From NCBI GenBank assembly GCA_964360255.1, contig CAYHVK010000005.1:1-64000 (forward strand): 64,000 bases of DNA, given 5' to 3'. The notes below the pieces were generated by a model that was given only the letters and a program-made list of their open reading frames with translations, did not search any database and was not told the origin of the DNA. Source of the DNA: CAYHVK01 sp964360255. Its GTDB lineage: Bacteria > Bdellovibrionota > Bdellovibrionia > Bdellovibrionales > UBA1609. How positions within the stretch are numbered: position 1 is the first letter of the stretch; each line of letters opens with the position of its first letter. Positions 42,781 through 52,118 of the stretch are shown here, in pieces. Made by a program: the position numbers and the translations under genes.

Positions 42781-45700
42781 ATTTCTTTGCTGCTATAAGC
42801 GCTCTGCTCTTTTTTGCCAATTCTTGGGCACAGTCTACACCTTCACTTGCGCCGCCATCGCCTATCGAAATACCAATAGCGATTACCAATCAAAAAACAG
42901 ATATTACCGTACATAAAAATGGTACCGGAGAAGAAGTCACAGAGGTTGAATTTGAAATTCTGTCAGAGCAAGGTCGTCAGGCGCTGAGTTTATATCCGAT
43001 TCAATACAGGCCATCGAAAGAGTCAATTGAGATCCTTTCGGCTTTTATCAGTACAAAAGGTTTAGTTGATCGTGTTCCGAAGAAAAAAATTATAGATAAA
43101 TCGATTGCCAACACGAAACTTGGCATTACAGATCAGAGGCAGATTACTATTCCTCTTGAGGGTTTAAAAGTTAAATCTCGTATTACTCTTCGCTATAAAA
43201 AGAGAGTTAAAGTACCTACTTTAACCAATGTATTTGATCTTGATTCTTCTTTTGGTGCGTTGGCTCCGCAAAAAACGGCTTCTATAAAAATTAAAAGCGC
43301 GATGCCTTTATATATTCAAAAGAATGATCCGGCAAATTCTTTGGTAGTGGTTTCAAGTCAAGAAAAGCAGTGGCATGTCATCGAAGTGAATTTGGTCAAG
43401 CCAGTTTTTTCTATGCTTGTGGCTAAAGCAAAAAGTGGTCAGCAGATTATGCCAGCTGACATTGAGGCCATACCTCGAATCAAGATTTCATCTCTATCTA
43501 CGTGGAATGAATTTAAATCATTGATTGATGCTAACTACCAAAAGCGTATAGCAGAGCCAGTTTCAGCAGATATCAAGAAATTGATAGCGCAATTACAACG
43601 CGAGAAAAATTTAGAGGATAAAATTGTTAAAACTCGTCAGTGGCTAAAAAATAACTTTGTATATTCTGGTCGCTGGACATCAGGGCAAGCTGATTGGATA
43701 CCAAGATCGATAAACGAAATCGCTGGCAGCAAAGTTGGCGACTGCAAAGACTTGTCTCTATTGTTTGTAAGAATATTACGTGAAGTTGGGTTGAAAGCTG
43801 ATATTGCTTTTGTAGGAGTCCCTTCAGAAGATATTGAGCAAATGTTAGCAATGAGCCCGATTGTTGTAAAAGCACCAATGGCTTCGTTAACGTACTTCAA
43901 TCACGCCATCGCACGAATTGAACTGCAGGGTAAAGAGATGTTTTTAGACCCAACTCTGCCTTTTACTCAAGGCTCTCGCTCAGATCTTCATTTGCATGGT
44001 AAATCCTATTGGTACACAGGTAGTAATACCGGTTTAAAGAAGATAGCTCTGACTTCAGATAAATCAGATATTGAAAATAACATAACAAAAGATATTGATG
44101 GTTATTCTGTTAAAACGCGTTTGAAACTGCGCGGTTCGCTAGCAAGCTATTTAAGTTCATTAAAGCCCGATAGTGATGATTTTTTCAAAGTTGCAACATC
44201 TTTAGCTGGTTTCTCAGATGCAAAGAAAATTTCATTGAAAGTTATTGATAGAAAAATATCCCCGGATGATTTTTATGATATTGAAGTCAGTTATATAGAT
44301 ACAAAGCATTTTAAGAAAAAAGAGAGTGAGACAGTGTTCGCTAAGCTCGCGAACATGCCTGTTTTTTATATGAATACTATTGCGAAGGGTATTGTCCCAT
44401 ATAGTATTGAATTTCCTTTCGAGCTAAATGTTAAAACTTCTGTGCCAGGACAGTACGTAAATAATGAAACAAAAAAAGACTGTATAGCACTAGGAATGCT
44501 AGCGAATTATCGCCGCATGGTACAAAACAACTCACAAGGCTATACGATTACTGAAGGTTTTCAGTCTGTTTTAGATAATACTATTCTTGACCCAGCAAAT
44601 ATTCAGATGGTTCCCTACAATCAGTCTGACCTGGTAAAGTGTTTCGCAAATGTATCTGTTGAATCTGTTGCTAAAAATACGGCAGATGCAAAGCAGGTCG
44701 TATTTGATGATAAGATAGATCCGAATCCAGATCTTGATGAAGAGCTGATAGATAGTAGTAATTCTACCGATTTTTATTTACAGCAAAGGCGCAGGCTCTT
44801 AGTTTTGATCGCTAAAAATCCTAAAGAAGCTAAGTATTTTATAAAGCTTGGTAGAACCACTAGGCACCTAGGTATGATTCACAGTGATCTCTACCAGACT
44901 GGTTTTCTGAATGAAGCGCGCGATTGGATTAATAAAGGTCTTCACATAGACAATCGAAATGCAGAGGGATGGACCAGCCTAGGTTTTACAGAGTACGGCC
45001 GTAATGATCTTGCTAGGGCTACGAGTTACGCGAATCTAGGTATGAAGTTGAATCCTAAAAATTCGCATGCGTATTATCTTGCCGCTTTGATTTACGAAAA
45101 ATCTAAAAATGTTAAAAGCGCAATAGAGTATTATCAGCTGGCTGAGAAGCATGCCGCAACTCATCGGCAAAAATCCATCGCCATATTAGGTCAGCTTGGC
45201 ATGATATGCGATAATAAGATCTGTAATCCTTCCGCTAGAGAACTTGCTGAAAAATTACTTTTAACTAACCCAGAAGACGCCTGGAATATTCACAATACTT
45301 CTATTTATATTTCTTATTTAGGTGATTATATTCGTGCCGCAGAACTCGAACGCAAAGCTTTAAAGAAAATGAATTTCGGAGCGGCTAGAAGTAACTTGGT
45401 GGGTATTCTTGGAAATCATTTTAGAAAAATAAGAGAAAGTGAGTCAGGTGATATTTCAACTTTAGGGCGTTTGGCTGAAGAAGCTTTTGCCCTCGAGCCG
45501 GAAAAGCCTCAGGTCTTAAGCATTATGTTTTGGTATTATCATGATAAAGCTAAAGCAGAAAATAAACCTGAGTATATGCAAAGAGCTGCCGTATATCTTG
45601 AAAAGCTACGCCCTTCTATTAGTGCTGAAGAATATAAAGAGTATCTTGTGTACTTAAACTGGTCGAATGGACAAGTGGTTCGACAAGAGCGAGTTACATC

Positions 45701-46025
45701 AAGTGAGTATAATACTAAATCAGCAGGTTATGAAGAAGAAGCTAAGCTGAGTCGTATGGATACCCAGACTCCTGAAGCTAAAATTTATGATAGAGAAGCC
45801 ACTTACGCGATGACGGATGCGATCGAAAAAGCCATTATTAAATGTAATCTTGATGATTCTGTGAATTATAAGGCTGTGGTAAAAATTGGTTCAGACGGGA
45901 CAATCGAAGACTGGACGGGTGAGCTTTCAAACGAAGATAACACTTGCATCAGATCAGTGATGAAGGGCTCTAAAACTGTTAAGCCACCGAAGGCTCCCTT
46001 TCGCTTAATATTTGATTCTGAATAA
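42774..46025 (+). CDS. Exported DUF3857 / transglutaminase-like / TPR protein
   Basis: A 1083-residue protein with a signal peptide (residues 1-19, ending S-W-A). Residues ~35-215 fit DUF3857. Residues ~265-400 form a transglutaminase-like core with an intact triad: Cys324 (G-D-C-K-D-L-S), His377 (F-N-H-A-I-A) and Asp392 (L-D-P-T). A second beta-rich region follows, then TPR-type helices at ~690-960. Proteins with DUF3857 plus transglutaminase cores are periplasmic and of unknown substrate; the TPRs suggest a protein partner. A C-terminal segment (~1010-1080) with 'Y-x-A-V-V-K-I-G-S-D-G-T-I' looks like an extra beta domain. The 5' region is duplicated upstream. No ribosome-binding site is evident. 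Confidence 0.82.
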   Translation: MSHFFAAISALLFFANSWAQSTPSLAPPSPIEIPIAITNQKTDITVHKNGTGEEVTEVEFEILSEQGRQALSLYPIQYRPSKESIEILSAFISTKGLVDRVPKKKIIDKSIANTKLGITDQRQITIPLEGLKVKSRITLRYKKRVKVPTLTNVFDLDSSFGALAPQKTASIKIKSAMPLYIQKNDPANSLVVVSSQEKQWHVIEVNLVKPVFSMLVAKAKSGQQIMPADIEAIPRIKISSLSTWNEFKSLIDANYQKRIAEPVSADIKKLIAQLQREKNLEDKIVKTRQWLKNNFVYSGRWTSGQADWIPRSINEIAGSKVGDCKDLSLLFVRILREVGLKADIAFVGVPSEDIEQMLAMSPIVVKAPMASLTYFNHAIARIELQGKEMFLDPTLPFTQGSRSDLHLHGKSYWYTGSNTGLKKIALTSDKSDIENNITKDIDGYSVKTRLKLRGSLASYLSSLKPDSDDFFKVATSLAGFSDAKKISLKVIDRKISPDDFYDIEVSYIDTKHFKKKESETVFAKLANMPVFYMNTIAKGIVPYSIEFPFELNVKTSVPGQYVNNETKKDCIALGMLANYRRMVQNNSQGYTITEGFQSVLDNTILDPANIQMVPYNQSDLVKCFANVSVESVAKNTADAKQVVFDDKIDPNPDLDEELIDSSNSTDFYLQQRRRLLVLIAKNPKEAKYFIKLGRTTRHLGMIHSDLYQTGFLNEARDWINKGLHIDNRNAEGWTSLGFTEYGRNDLARATSYANLGMKLNPKNSHAYYLAALIYEKSKNVKSAIEYYQLAEKHAATHRQKSIAILGQLGMICDNKICNPSARELAEKLLLTNPEDAWNIHNTSIYISYLGDYIRAAELERKALKKMNFGAARSNLVGILGNHFRKIRESESGDISTLGRLAEEAFALEPEKPQVLSIMFWYYHDKAKAENKPEYMQRAAVYLEKLRPSISAEEYKEYLVYLNWSNGQVVRQERVTSSEYNTKSAGYEEEAKLSRMDTQTPEAKIYDREATYAMTDAIEKAIIKCNLDDSVNYKAVVKIGSDGTIEDWTGELSNEDNTCIRSVMKGSKTVKPPKAPFRLIFDSE

Positions 46026-46132
46026 TGGTCTAATAAAATATCATGCCACTCTCAAAACAATCCGTCGCAAAATGAGATAAGTCTCAAAAAAATATCCAAG
46101 TGTGTATTATTACGAACCCTTCTGTCGTTTTT

Positions 46133-46161
46133 TTTCTTAGCGATTATGACACTGCTATAAT
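46133..46161 (+). promoter_or_regulatory. Possible promoter of the Asp-rich lipoprotein gene
   Basis: A perfect TATAAT (46156-46161) stands 17 bases past a weak TTTCTT (46133-46138), about 70 bases before the start codon. It lies in the 206-base gap, which holds no gene. Confidence 0.4.
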
Positions 46162-46231
46162 AATTGAAGCATCAAGTTGTATGTAATCTGAACTATTCTT
46201 TTTTCCACTTTCAATAAAAAATGGAGAGCTT

Positions 46232-46756
46232 ATGAAGAGTTCTGTGCATATGATTTCTATTGTCTTGGTTTCGGGCCTGCTGCTCACTGCCTGTAATGGT
46301 GGAGGTGGTGCTGATTCGACAAGCGAGGCCTCAAGCTCATTAACCAATAGCGCAAAAGTGGCTTATGAAGATGCAACATTTGAAGAGGTCGCTGATCATG
46401 TTCAGAGTTGTCATGGCAATAAGATCTGCGTGACCATCTGTCATCGTCCTCCGGGCAATCCTGACAATTCTAAAACCTTAACTTTACCGCTTCAGGCGGC
46501 CAATGCGCATTTGAAGCATGGCGGCTCTGAGCACCAAGATAAAGACTATTTAGGTGCATGTGATGACGGTGATGGCGATAGTGATGACGGCTCGGGCGGC
46601 ACAGACGACGGATCAGGTGACGGTAGCGATGATGGCTCTGGTAGCACTGACGATGGGTCAGGCGGTACAGATATTCCGGCGTGGTGTTTACCGTTCATTA
46701 ATTACGATAGTAATTGTGATGGTATTCATGACGAAACAGGTGAGTCGTATTTTTAA
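46232..46756 (+). CDS. Lipoprotein with CHxPPGNP motif and Asp/Gly/Ser-rich repeats
   Basis: A 174-residue lipoprotein: the signal peptide ends L-L-T-A-C with lipidated Cys21, and GGAG lies before the ATG. Residues ~66-110 hold V-T-I-C-H-R-P-P-G-N-P-D-N ... A-H-L-K-H-G-G ... L-G-A-C. This is a small Cys/His-rich module found in many exported bacterial proteins, with no established function known to me. Residues ~111-147 are D-D-G-S-G-[GS]-T repeats that could bind calcium or act as a spacer. A short C-terminal segment with two Cys ends the chain. It is the first of several exported-protein genes that run to 49653. Confidence 0.75.
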   Translation: MKSSVHMISIVLVSGLLLTACNGGGGADSTSEASSSLTNSAKVAYEDATFEEVADHVQSCHGNKICVTICHRPPGNPDNSKTLTLPLQAANAHLKHGGSEHQDKDYLGACDDGDGDSDDGSGGTDDGSGDGSDDGSGSTDDGSGGTDIPAWCLPFINYDSNCDGIHDETGESYF

Positions 46757-46906
46757 GTCTTAACCATTTACCAAAATAATAGAGAAATTTCTGTTCATGT
46801 GCGGTGTGTCACTAAGAGCTGAGTACCAAGACCAAAAACCTCGGTAGACGTCTGGTCTATATTAAAAACGTTTGTAATAGCTGAAGAATAACTCAAAAAT
46901 AAATCT

Positions 46907-47752
46907 ATGCTTATTTTCTTTTATAAAACTTTGTTTTGTATCGTCTTGTTGTGTTCGGTATTCGAATTAAATCCCGCTTATGCGCAGAAGAAAACATCCA
47001 AGGTTTCAAAGGCGAGCGGAGTGGTTTCTGATGCAAGTGCGAACAGTTCTGCCGATACCGAAAGTCAGCCGACAGAAATTAATGCGGACGAAATATTCAA
47101 GTCTCTTGATTATCCAGAATTACAGGTTGTGCCGCGTGCGACTGAGCGTTTGCTGACTGAGGCGCAGTACGAAGAATCACGGCGTCTGCTCGTGCATTGG
47201 CCGATTATTTTGCCATCCTTAGCGACGTTTTATTTAGGTCTTACTTCTGATGGAGAATATAAGACCGGCGCGACCAAAAGCGAAAAAGACGACGCAGATC
47301 TTTACTCGACAGCGGCGACAATGGTGGGCGGATTTTGGGTCGCAGCTTCGAGTTTCATAAGTTGGTCTAAGCCTTATCGTACTGGATTGAATAATACGAG
47401 AAAGAATAAAGACAAAGATAAGCGCGGAGCTCTTTACCGAGAGAGAATTGCTGAAGAAACTCTTGAAATGCAAGCTGATACGATGAAAACCTTGGTGCGA
47501 CTAGCCGTGATTTCGAATTTAGCAGCGACAGTGGCCGTTGCGTCTTCGCACGAAGTTTCAGATGGTGAAATCGCTATTTCTGCACTTTTGGCCTTTACTC
47601 CTTGGATATTTGAACACCGCTACATCACGACCTGGAACAAACATCTTGAATACAAAAGAAAAATTTATTCGCCCATAGCTTCACTGGGTCTTAAATATAA
47701 CGAATTGGCGAAGGATTATACTCCGCAGGCTGTTTTGTTTTGGACTTTTTAA
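46907..47752 (+). CDS. Exported/membrane protein of unknown function
   Basis: A 281-residue protein. A hydrophobic start (~2-26, ending A-Y-A-Q) is either a signal peptide or an anchor, followed by a Ser/Ala-rich linker (~28-55). Further helices are likely at ~96-112, ~136-155 and ~198-232. Between them lies a basic stretch (K-N-K-D-K-D-K-R) and a helix rich in Glu. No motif was recognised. Its last 13 bases overlap the TTG start of the next gene, so the two are coupled and probably work together. The ATG lacks a clear ribosome-binding site, leaving the start moderately uncertain. Confidence 0.6.
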   Translation: MLIFFYKTLFCIVLLCSVFELNPAYAQKKTSKVSKASGVVSDASANSSADTESQPTEINADEIFKSLDYPELQVVPRATERLLTEAQYEESRRLLVHWPIILPSLATFYLGLTSDGEYKTGATKSEKDDADLYSTAATMVGGFWVAASSFISWSKPYRTGLNNTRKNKDKDKRGALYRERIAEETLEMQADTMKTLVRLAVISNLAATVAVASSHEVSDGEIAISALLAFTPWIFEHRYITTWNKHLEYKRKIYSPIASLGLKYNELAKDYTPQAVLFWTF

Positions 47753-48681
47753 AAAGCTTAATCTTTTTATGTGTTTTAACTTCGTTGCCGGCTCGCGCTG
47801 CGGTCGATTATTCCCTCGATAAACTTCATGAAATCAAAAAAGGATGGAGTGAAGAGGGAGTGCATCGCGATCATTGCCGGGCGAGCGAAGAATTTATTAA
47901 AACTATCGAGTTTTTGCGAAAAGACCAAACCATTCCCGAGAAAGAGATTAGAAAAATCGCCGAAGTGGTGAGCCGCGGATGTGATGGGTCGGCCGAACGA
48001 TTTTCAAAGGCGTACTTGCTTATGAAAAAATCTGGTTTGTCTTTTCAGAAGTCTGTAGATGTGGGCTTGGCGATGGTTCGTGAGAGCCCAGTGACCGTCT
48101 CTAATTTTTACGAAATCTTCGAGAAAATGTATTTAGGCGAGTTTTTTGATGTTAATTTTCAGTCGTCATTTGAAATCGCGTTCGAGCTTTCAAAAGAATT
48201 TAAGGGCAATTTAGAGTTTGCTCGTAATGACTTCAACGATTTTTCAAAGTTCTGTATGGATCATAAAAAAGTCGGTTTAAGTGTTACAAATTGCGCTAAG
48301 TTGGCTGTTCGTTTCGCTCGGTTGAGCCAGTATTTTCCGAACCGTCTGTTCAAAGATTTTAATGAAATTTATCTGCTTCTGCGTGAAGATAAACGATTTG
48401 GCTTATCTCTTCAAGAGAGCCTCAATCTGACTGAGCAAATTTTAAAAAATGGTCCGGCTGCAAAGAAAAATTTCTTACAAGCTTTTAATTATGCCGTGAT
48501 GAAAAACGGTCTTAACATAAGCGGAAGAGAAGCTCTTGATTTTGCTTTACGAATGGCCGCGCGCTCTTATAAGGGTGAATATCCGCCCATCTACCCTGGC
48601 GAACAAATGTTTCAGAACGTGTCTCAAGATGAAACAGAATCGACTTTTCAAGACGAAAAGCGCGAGCCGTCGAAGCACTAG
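47740..48681 (+). CDS. Exported helical protein of unknown function
   Basis: A 313-residue protein starting with TTG at 47740 inside the end of the upstream gene. The signal peptide (residues 1-20, ending A-R-A) is followed by an all-helical region. About every 35-45 residues a pattern like G-L-S-[FL]-Q-[EK]-S-[VL]-[DN]-[VL] recurs (around residues 106, 190, 226 and 267), which hints at helical hairpin repeats, perhaps an alpha-solenoid. Cys46, Cys81, Cys171 and Cys182 could pair. No family was recognised. Tight linkage to the preceding membrane protein, and to the Fn3 gene 36 bases downstream, suggests one envelope unit. Confidence 0.6.
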   Translation: MDFLKSLIFLCVLTSLPARAAVDYSLDKLHEIKKGWSEEGVHRDHCRASEEFIKTIEFLRKDQTIPEKEIRKIAEVVSRGCDGSAERFSKAYLLMKKSGLSFQKSVDVGLAMVRESPVTVSNFYEIFEKMYLGEFFDVNFQSSFEIAFELSKEFKGNLEFARNDFNDFSKFCMDHKKVGLSVTNCAKLAVRFARLSQYFPNRLFKDFNEIYLLLREDKRFGLSLQESLNLTEQILKNGPAAKKNFLQAFNYAVMKNGLNISGREALDFALRMAARSYKGEYPPIYPGEQMFQNVSQDETESTFQDEKREPSKH

Positions 48682-48717
48682 CTTAAAGTCGAGCCTCTAG
48701 AGTGCCGAAAAAGAGTT

Positions 48718-49653
48718 ATGCGCAGGCTCGCTTTACCCTTCTGTACTTTTTTCGTCCTTTTTTCATTTCAGGTTTTCGCCGGAGAGCGCATGGTTTCATT
48801 GAGCTGGGAAGAGGTTCCTAACGTCGTTCATTACGAAGTAGAAGTGGTGGACGAATCCGGTCAAGTCGTAAAAAAGATGAAATTTAAAAAAAATGAATTT
48901 AGTGTTCCGCTTAAAGTCGGTTCTTACAAATTACGGGCCCGTTCTTTTGATCAAAGATCGGTCACGGGTGAGTGGTCTGATTACGAAGCGATTGTTGTGC
49001 CGCCATCAAAAACCTCGTTTGTCGATTTACCGAAAAAGTCGTTTGTAGCGTCGACGAAAAACCTGCAAGCTCAAGTCGCTCTTGGCTGGAAGTCAGTGGC
49101 TGAAAACGCTCGCTATAAAATAGCCGTTTATAATGGAGAGGGCCAGTTGGTGGCCGAGAAGACAGATGTAGCTGAAACATCGGTCAGTTTCGAGTTGCCT
49201 GCTGGTGAGTACAAAGCCGAACTTGTCAGTGTGGTGAATGGCCTGCAAAGCGATGAAAAAACTGAAATCCCGTTTCTTGTAATGGGAGCGAAAATGCCAC
49301 CCGTCAATTTGACGGGTCTTAAGAAAACAGAGGGTGGAATGTCGGTTCTTTGGGGAGATGTCATTACCGGTGCAGCTTATACGGGTCATCTTGAGCGGCA
49401 AGATGTAGCAGCAGAAGAATTGGCACCATGGGAATCGGTTTATGAATTCAAAAATGTAACTCAAGAAGAACTAAAATTGCCGGACGAACTACGCCCTGGT
49501 GTTTACCGCTTAACGATCGCGGCAACGGCAAAAGGTTGGCAGGCTTCACCATCTGTAAAAAAGCAGTTCGTAATTAAACCGAAGCAGAGAGATTTAGCCT
49601 CAATAGAAAGTGAAATGAACTCGAGTTATGATTTCACTAAGATTTCAAATTAG
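48718..49653 (+). CDS. Exported Fn3-like protein, relative of the 7962-9596 product
   Basis: A 311-residue protein with a signal peptide (residues 1-21, ending V-F-A). It consists of two to three Fn3-like modules: V-S-L-S-W-E-E-V-P-N-V-x-H-Y-E-V opens the first, and Y-K-L-R-A-R-S-F-D-Q-R-S-V-T-G-E-W-S closes it. The same place in the 7962-9596 protein reads Y-D-F-R-L-R-S-Y-D-D-R-G-V-P-G-E-W-S, so the two are related. The beta-barrel part of that protein is missing here, and the chain ends in a polar tail. It probably lies in the periplasm or on the surface and may mix with the FecR-Fn3 system. The last of a run of exported proteins. Confidence 0.7.
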   Translation: MRRLALPFCTFFVLFSFQVFAGERMVSLSWEEVPNVVHYEVEVVDESGQVVKKMKFKKNEFSVPLKVGSYKLRARSFDQRSVTGEWSDYEAIVVPPSKTSFVDLPKKSFVASTKNLQAQVALGWKSVAENARYKIAVYNGEGQLVAEKTDVAETSVSFELPAGEYKAELVSVVNGLQSDEKTEIPFLVMGAKMPPVNLTGLKKTEGGMSVLWGDVITGAAYTGHLERQDVAAEELAPWESVYEFKNVTQEELKLPDELRPGVYRLTIAATAKGWQASPSVKKQFVIKPKQRDLASIESEMNSSYDFTKISN

Positions 49654-49659
49654 AAAAAG

Positions 49660-49683
49660 CAGAGCTAAAGTCCGTTTAACTCT
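49660..49683 (-). terminator. Intrinsic terminator of the FAD dehydrogenase gene
   Basis: On the reverse strand AGAGTTAAA, loop CGGAC and TTTAGCTCT form a 9-bp stem with one G-U pair, followed by GCTTTTTC. The stop codon lies in the stem. On the other strand the stem has a C-A mismatch and no T-run, so it serves the - strand gene. Confidence 0.65.
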
Positions 49684-51253
49684 CACAAATTAAATCAGCG
49701 ATCTTAATCCCATCACAAGCCGCACTCGTAATACCGCCAGCATAACCAGCGCCTTCACCGCAGGGGAATAAACCCTTGTGCGATAGCGACTGTAAAGTCA
49801 CCGGGTCGCGCGTAACACGCACTGGGCAGCTTGTGCGCGACTCAACGCCATGAAGCTGGGCTGAATCTGAAACAAAGCCTGACATCCAGTTCGAGAATTT
49901 CTCCATGGCATCGACAATACTTCGGCCCATATCTTTCGGTAGTAAATCATGCAGTGGAGTTGCGACCACATGTGAAGGTGATGAAGACGCTAAGGCTGGG
50001 CCTGATTTGCGTTTCATAAAATCTACTAAGCGCTGAGCCGGGATTTCTTTAGTTCCGCCCGCGGCTTGAACCATTTTAAATGCATCTTGCTCAGTTTTAC
50101 GTCTGAATTCTAAGCCGCCCCATTTATTTTTCACCGGGTCGCCGAACATTTTCTCGTGATCAACGGTAACGACAATAGCCGCATTGGCAAAAGGGGAGTT
50201 GCGTTTGTAATTCGACATTCCATTACAAACCACTGAGTTTTGTTCTGTTCCGCTTGAGAGAACATAACCGCCTGGGCACATGCAAAAACTGTAAACGCCG
50301 ATATTTGAATCTTTATCTGTATGAGCCAGCTTATAATTAGCCGCACCTAATTTCGGATGAGCAAAATGCTCACGATACTGAATTTTATTAATCTGCTCTT
50401 GCGGATGCTCGATACGCAAACCTAAGGCGAATGATTTACCTTCGATGTAGACATTGTTGCGCTCGAGCATTTCAAAAACATCTTCGGCCGAGTGGCCTGT
50501 GGCTAAAATCACTTTATTGCTCATAAAGCGCTCGCCATGTTCTGTTACGACACCTTCGATTTCGCCGATTGGCTCGGCGGTACTGCCATCACTCGCAGCA
50601 CCAGAATTCTTACCGATAATCAGCTCAGAAATTTTAGTATTAAAATGAATCGTGCAGCCATTCTTAATTAAAAACTCCCGCATTTTCGGAATCACTCGGC
50701 GAATACGATCTGAACCCACGTGAGGGTTTGAGACGTACTCGATCTCTTCAGGAGCTCCGAATTGAACGAGGCGATTCATCACGTATGGAATGTGTTCTGA
50801 TTTAATTCTTGTGATTAATTTACCGTCTGAGTAGAGACCCGCTCCACCTTCGCCGTAGCAGACGTTATTGCGTTCATCCATCACACCGTAGCGCCAGAAT
50901 TTATTAATGCCTTTAATGCGATCGACGGCGTCGCCACCGCGCTCAAAAAGATGGCACTTGATACCGCGCTCAACTAAGCGAAGGGCGGCGAATAATCCGG
51001 CAGGGCCGGCGCCGATAATGAGTGGAGTTGGGCCTTTGTAATTTGAAGGCTCAATTTTAAATGCAGTGCGGGTGGGCGTTTCGCCTTGATCAAAAACTTC
51101 TACTGAATAAACGAAATGAGGCGAGTGCCTTTGGCGGGCATCGACCGATTGCCGGACGACGCGGTAACTTGAATAGTTGGGGGCTAACCACTGCAACTGC
51201 TCTTGTAGATCGTCGTCGAGGCCAACTTTAACATTGTGGAAAACTCGACTCAT
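49676..51253 (-). CDS. FAD-dependent dehydrogenase (COG2509-type)
   Basis: A 525-residue flavoprotein. Residues 1-65 form the small N-terminal domain typical of this group. The FAD fingerprint G-A-G-P-A-G is at 81-86 within P-L-I-I-G-A-G-P-A-G-L-F-A-A. The C-terminus closes with C-G-E-G-A-G-Y-A-G-G-I-T-S-A-A-x-D-G, which holds the flavin pyrophosphate. C-M-C-P-G-G-Y-V at ~315 is another family hallmark. These proteins are widespread and conserved, yet their substrate is not settled. It reads against the Fn3 gene and shares a short gap with it, and ends at an intrinsic terminator. The ATG precedes the family's normal N-terminus. Confidence 0.88.
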   Translation of the reverse strand: MSRVFHNVKVGLDDDLQEQLQWLAPNYSSYRVVRQSVDARQRHSPHFVYSVEVFDQGETPTRTAFKIEPSNYKGPTPLIIGAGPAGLFAALRLVERGIKCHLFERGGDAVDRIKGINKFWRYGVMDERNNVCYGEGGAGLYSDGKLITRIKSEHIPYVMNRLVQFGAPEEIEYVSNPHVGSDRIRRVIPKMREFLIKNGCTIHFNTKISELIIGKNSGAASDGSTAEPIGEIEGVVTEHGERFMSNKVILATGHSAEDVFEMLERNNVYIEGKSFALGLRIEHPQEQINKIQYREHFAHPKLGAANYKLAHTDKDSNIGVYSFCMCPGGYVLSSGTEQNSVVCNGMSNYKRNSPFANAAIVVTVDHEKMFGDPVKNKWGGLEFRRKTEQDAFKMVQAAGGTKEIPAQRLVDFMKRKSGPALASSSPSHVVATPLHDLLPKDMGRSIVDAMEKFSNWMSGFVSDSAQLHGVESRTSCPVRVTRDPVTLQSLSHKGLFPCGEGAGYAGGITSAACDGIKIADLICES

Positions 51254-51289
51254 AGAGCCTGAGTTTGCCGTTTTGTGTGCGGGGTGTCA

Positions 51290-51317
51290 ATAAAAACGGG
51301 CACCGATGAGGGTGCCC
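51290..51317 (-). terminator. Intrinsic terminator
   Basis: On the reverse strand GGGCACC, loop CTCATC and GGTGCCC form a perfect 7-bp GC stem followed by GTTTTTATT. It terminates the secreted-protein gene at 51324-51899. Its stem equals the core of the GGTGCCCGG element, but the flanks do not match that family. Confidence 0.9.
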
Positions 51318-51323
51318 AAGAGC

Positions 51324-51899
51324 TTACTTGCGAACGAACTGAAGTTTGTTCATGAAAACTTCTTTTTCGCCCACTTTTGTCCACTCTTCGCAAAGGTCTG
51401 AATCTGATGTGCGGCTTTCGCGTGTGCACTCCATGATGTCTTTCATAAAGCTGATACGAGTTGTCGTATAAGTCATAAGCTCAAGAGCTAAACGGCGACG
51501 AGCTTTTGCTTTTTTGCCGAAAAGGTCAAATGAACCTTTGCTGAGTTTACGAAGCTGAGCGATTTCATCAGCAGTGAAAGCTGAAAGCGGAAAGTTCAAC
51601 TCTTCATCATAGCTGTCGTCTTCAAATGAACCTTGGCGGTAAGTAAAAGACACTTGTACCACTTCTGTTTTTTCAGAAACTTCTTCGCAGAATTCAATAT
51701 CTGAATCGGGGCCGTTTGAGCGGCAAGGTGAAATATCGCGCATTTTAGAAGCTACTTTTCTAATAGCGATATCTTCAATGGCGAGGTGGTGAGCATCTGT
51801 TTCTATGTAGATAGTATCGTTGAGGTAAGAAACTGAGCGTTCAGCGGCCTGAGCGCTGAAACCGATAACTAATAGACTGGCTAAAATTAATTTTTGCAT
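51324..51899 (-). CDS. Secreted protein of unknown function
   Basis: The start at 51899 follows GGGAG and begins with a signal peptide (residues 1-19, ending A-Q-A-A); the frame is open 36 codons further without support. The 191-residue product has four Cys in two short acidic settings (S-P-C-R / E-F-C-E-E and M-E-C-T-R / D-L-C-E-E) that look like two copies of one motif, C-x(n)-D-S-D-x-x-[FL]-C-E-E. Between them lies a helix rich in Lys and Leu. The duplicated motif suggests two related halves. No family was recognised. A strong terminator closes the gene, so it is likely monocistronic. Confidence 0.75.
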   Translation of the reverse strand: MQKLILASLLVIGFSAQAAERSVSYLNDTIYIETDAHHLAIEDIAIRKVASKMRDISPCRSNGPDSDIEFCEEVSEKTEVVQVSFTYRQGSFEDDSYDEELNFPLSAFTADEIAQLRKLSKGSFDLFGKKAKARRRLALELMTYTTTRISFMKDIMECTRESRTSDSDLCEEWTKVGEKEVFMNKLQFVRK

Positions 51900-52118
51900 A
51901 AGGACTCCCTTGTTTTTGGTTTTAGTTTTCGCCCAGAGGTTATTGTGGGATTTACGCTCACACACGTTAGAAGGCTGTTTATGAGAGAGTTCTAGCCAAA
52001 CCCTCAATTACGAGAAGTGTGTCATTTGGGTTTGATTTGCAGATGCAAATAATCAAATTCTCTTCTCATGTTAAAATATCTTTGCCCTCATAAGCGCCTA
52101 TGGCTATCTTAAGAGGCC

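Noticed and set aside
49093..49464. A 123-codon - strand frame opposite the Fn3-like gene
   Set aside because: It lacks a ribosome-binding site and overlaps a gene with a good signal peptide and Fn3 pattern.
51290..51317. A fifth copy of the GGTGCCCGG element
   Set aside because: Only the 7-base stem GGGCACC/GGTGCCC is shared; the flanks differ and it is a normal intrinsic terminator.
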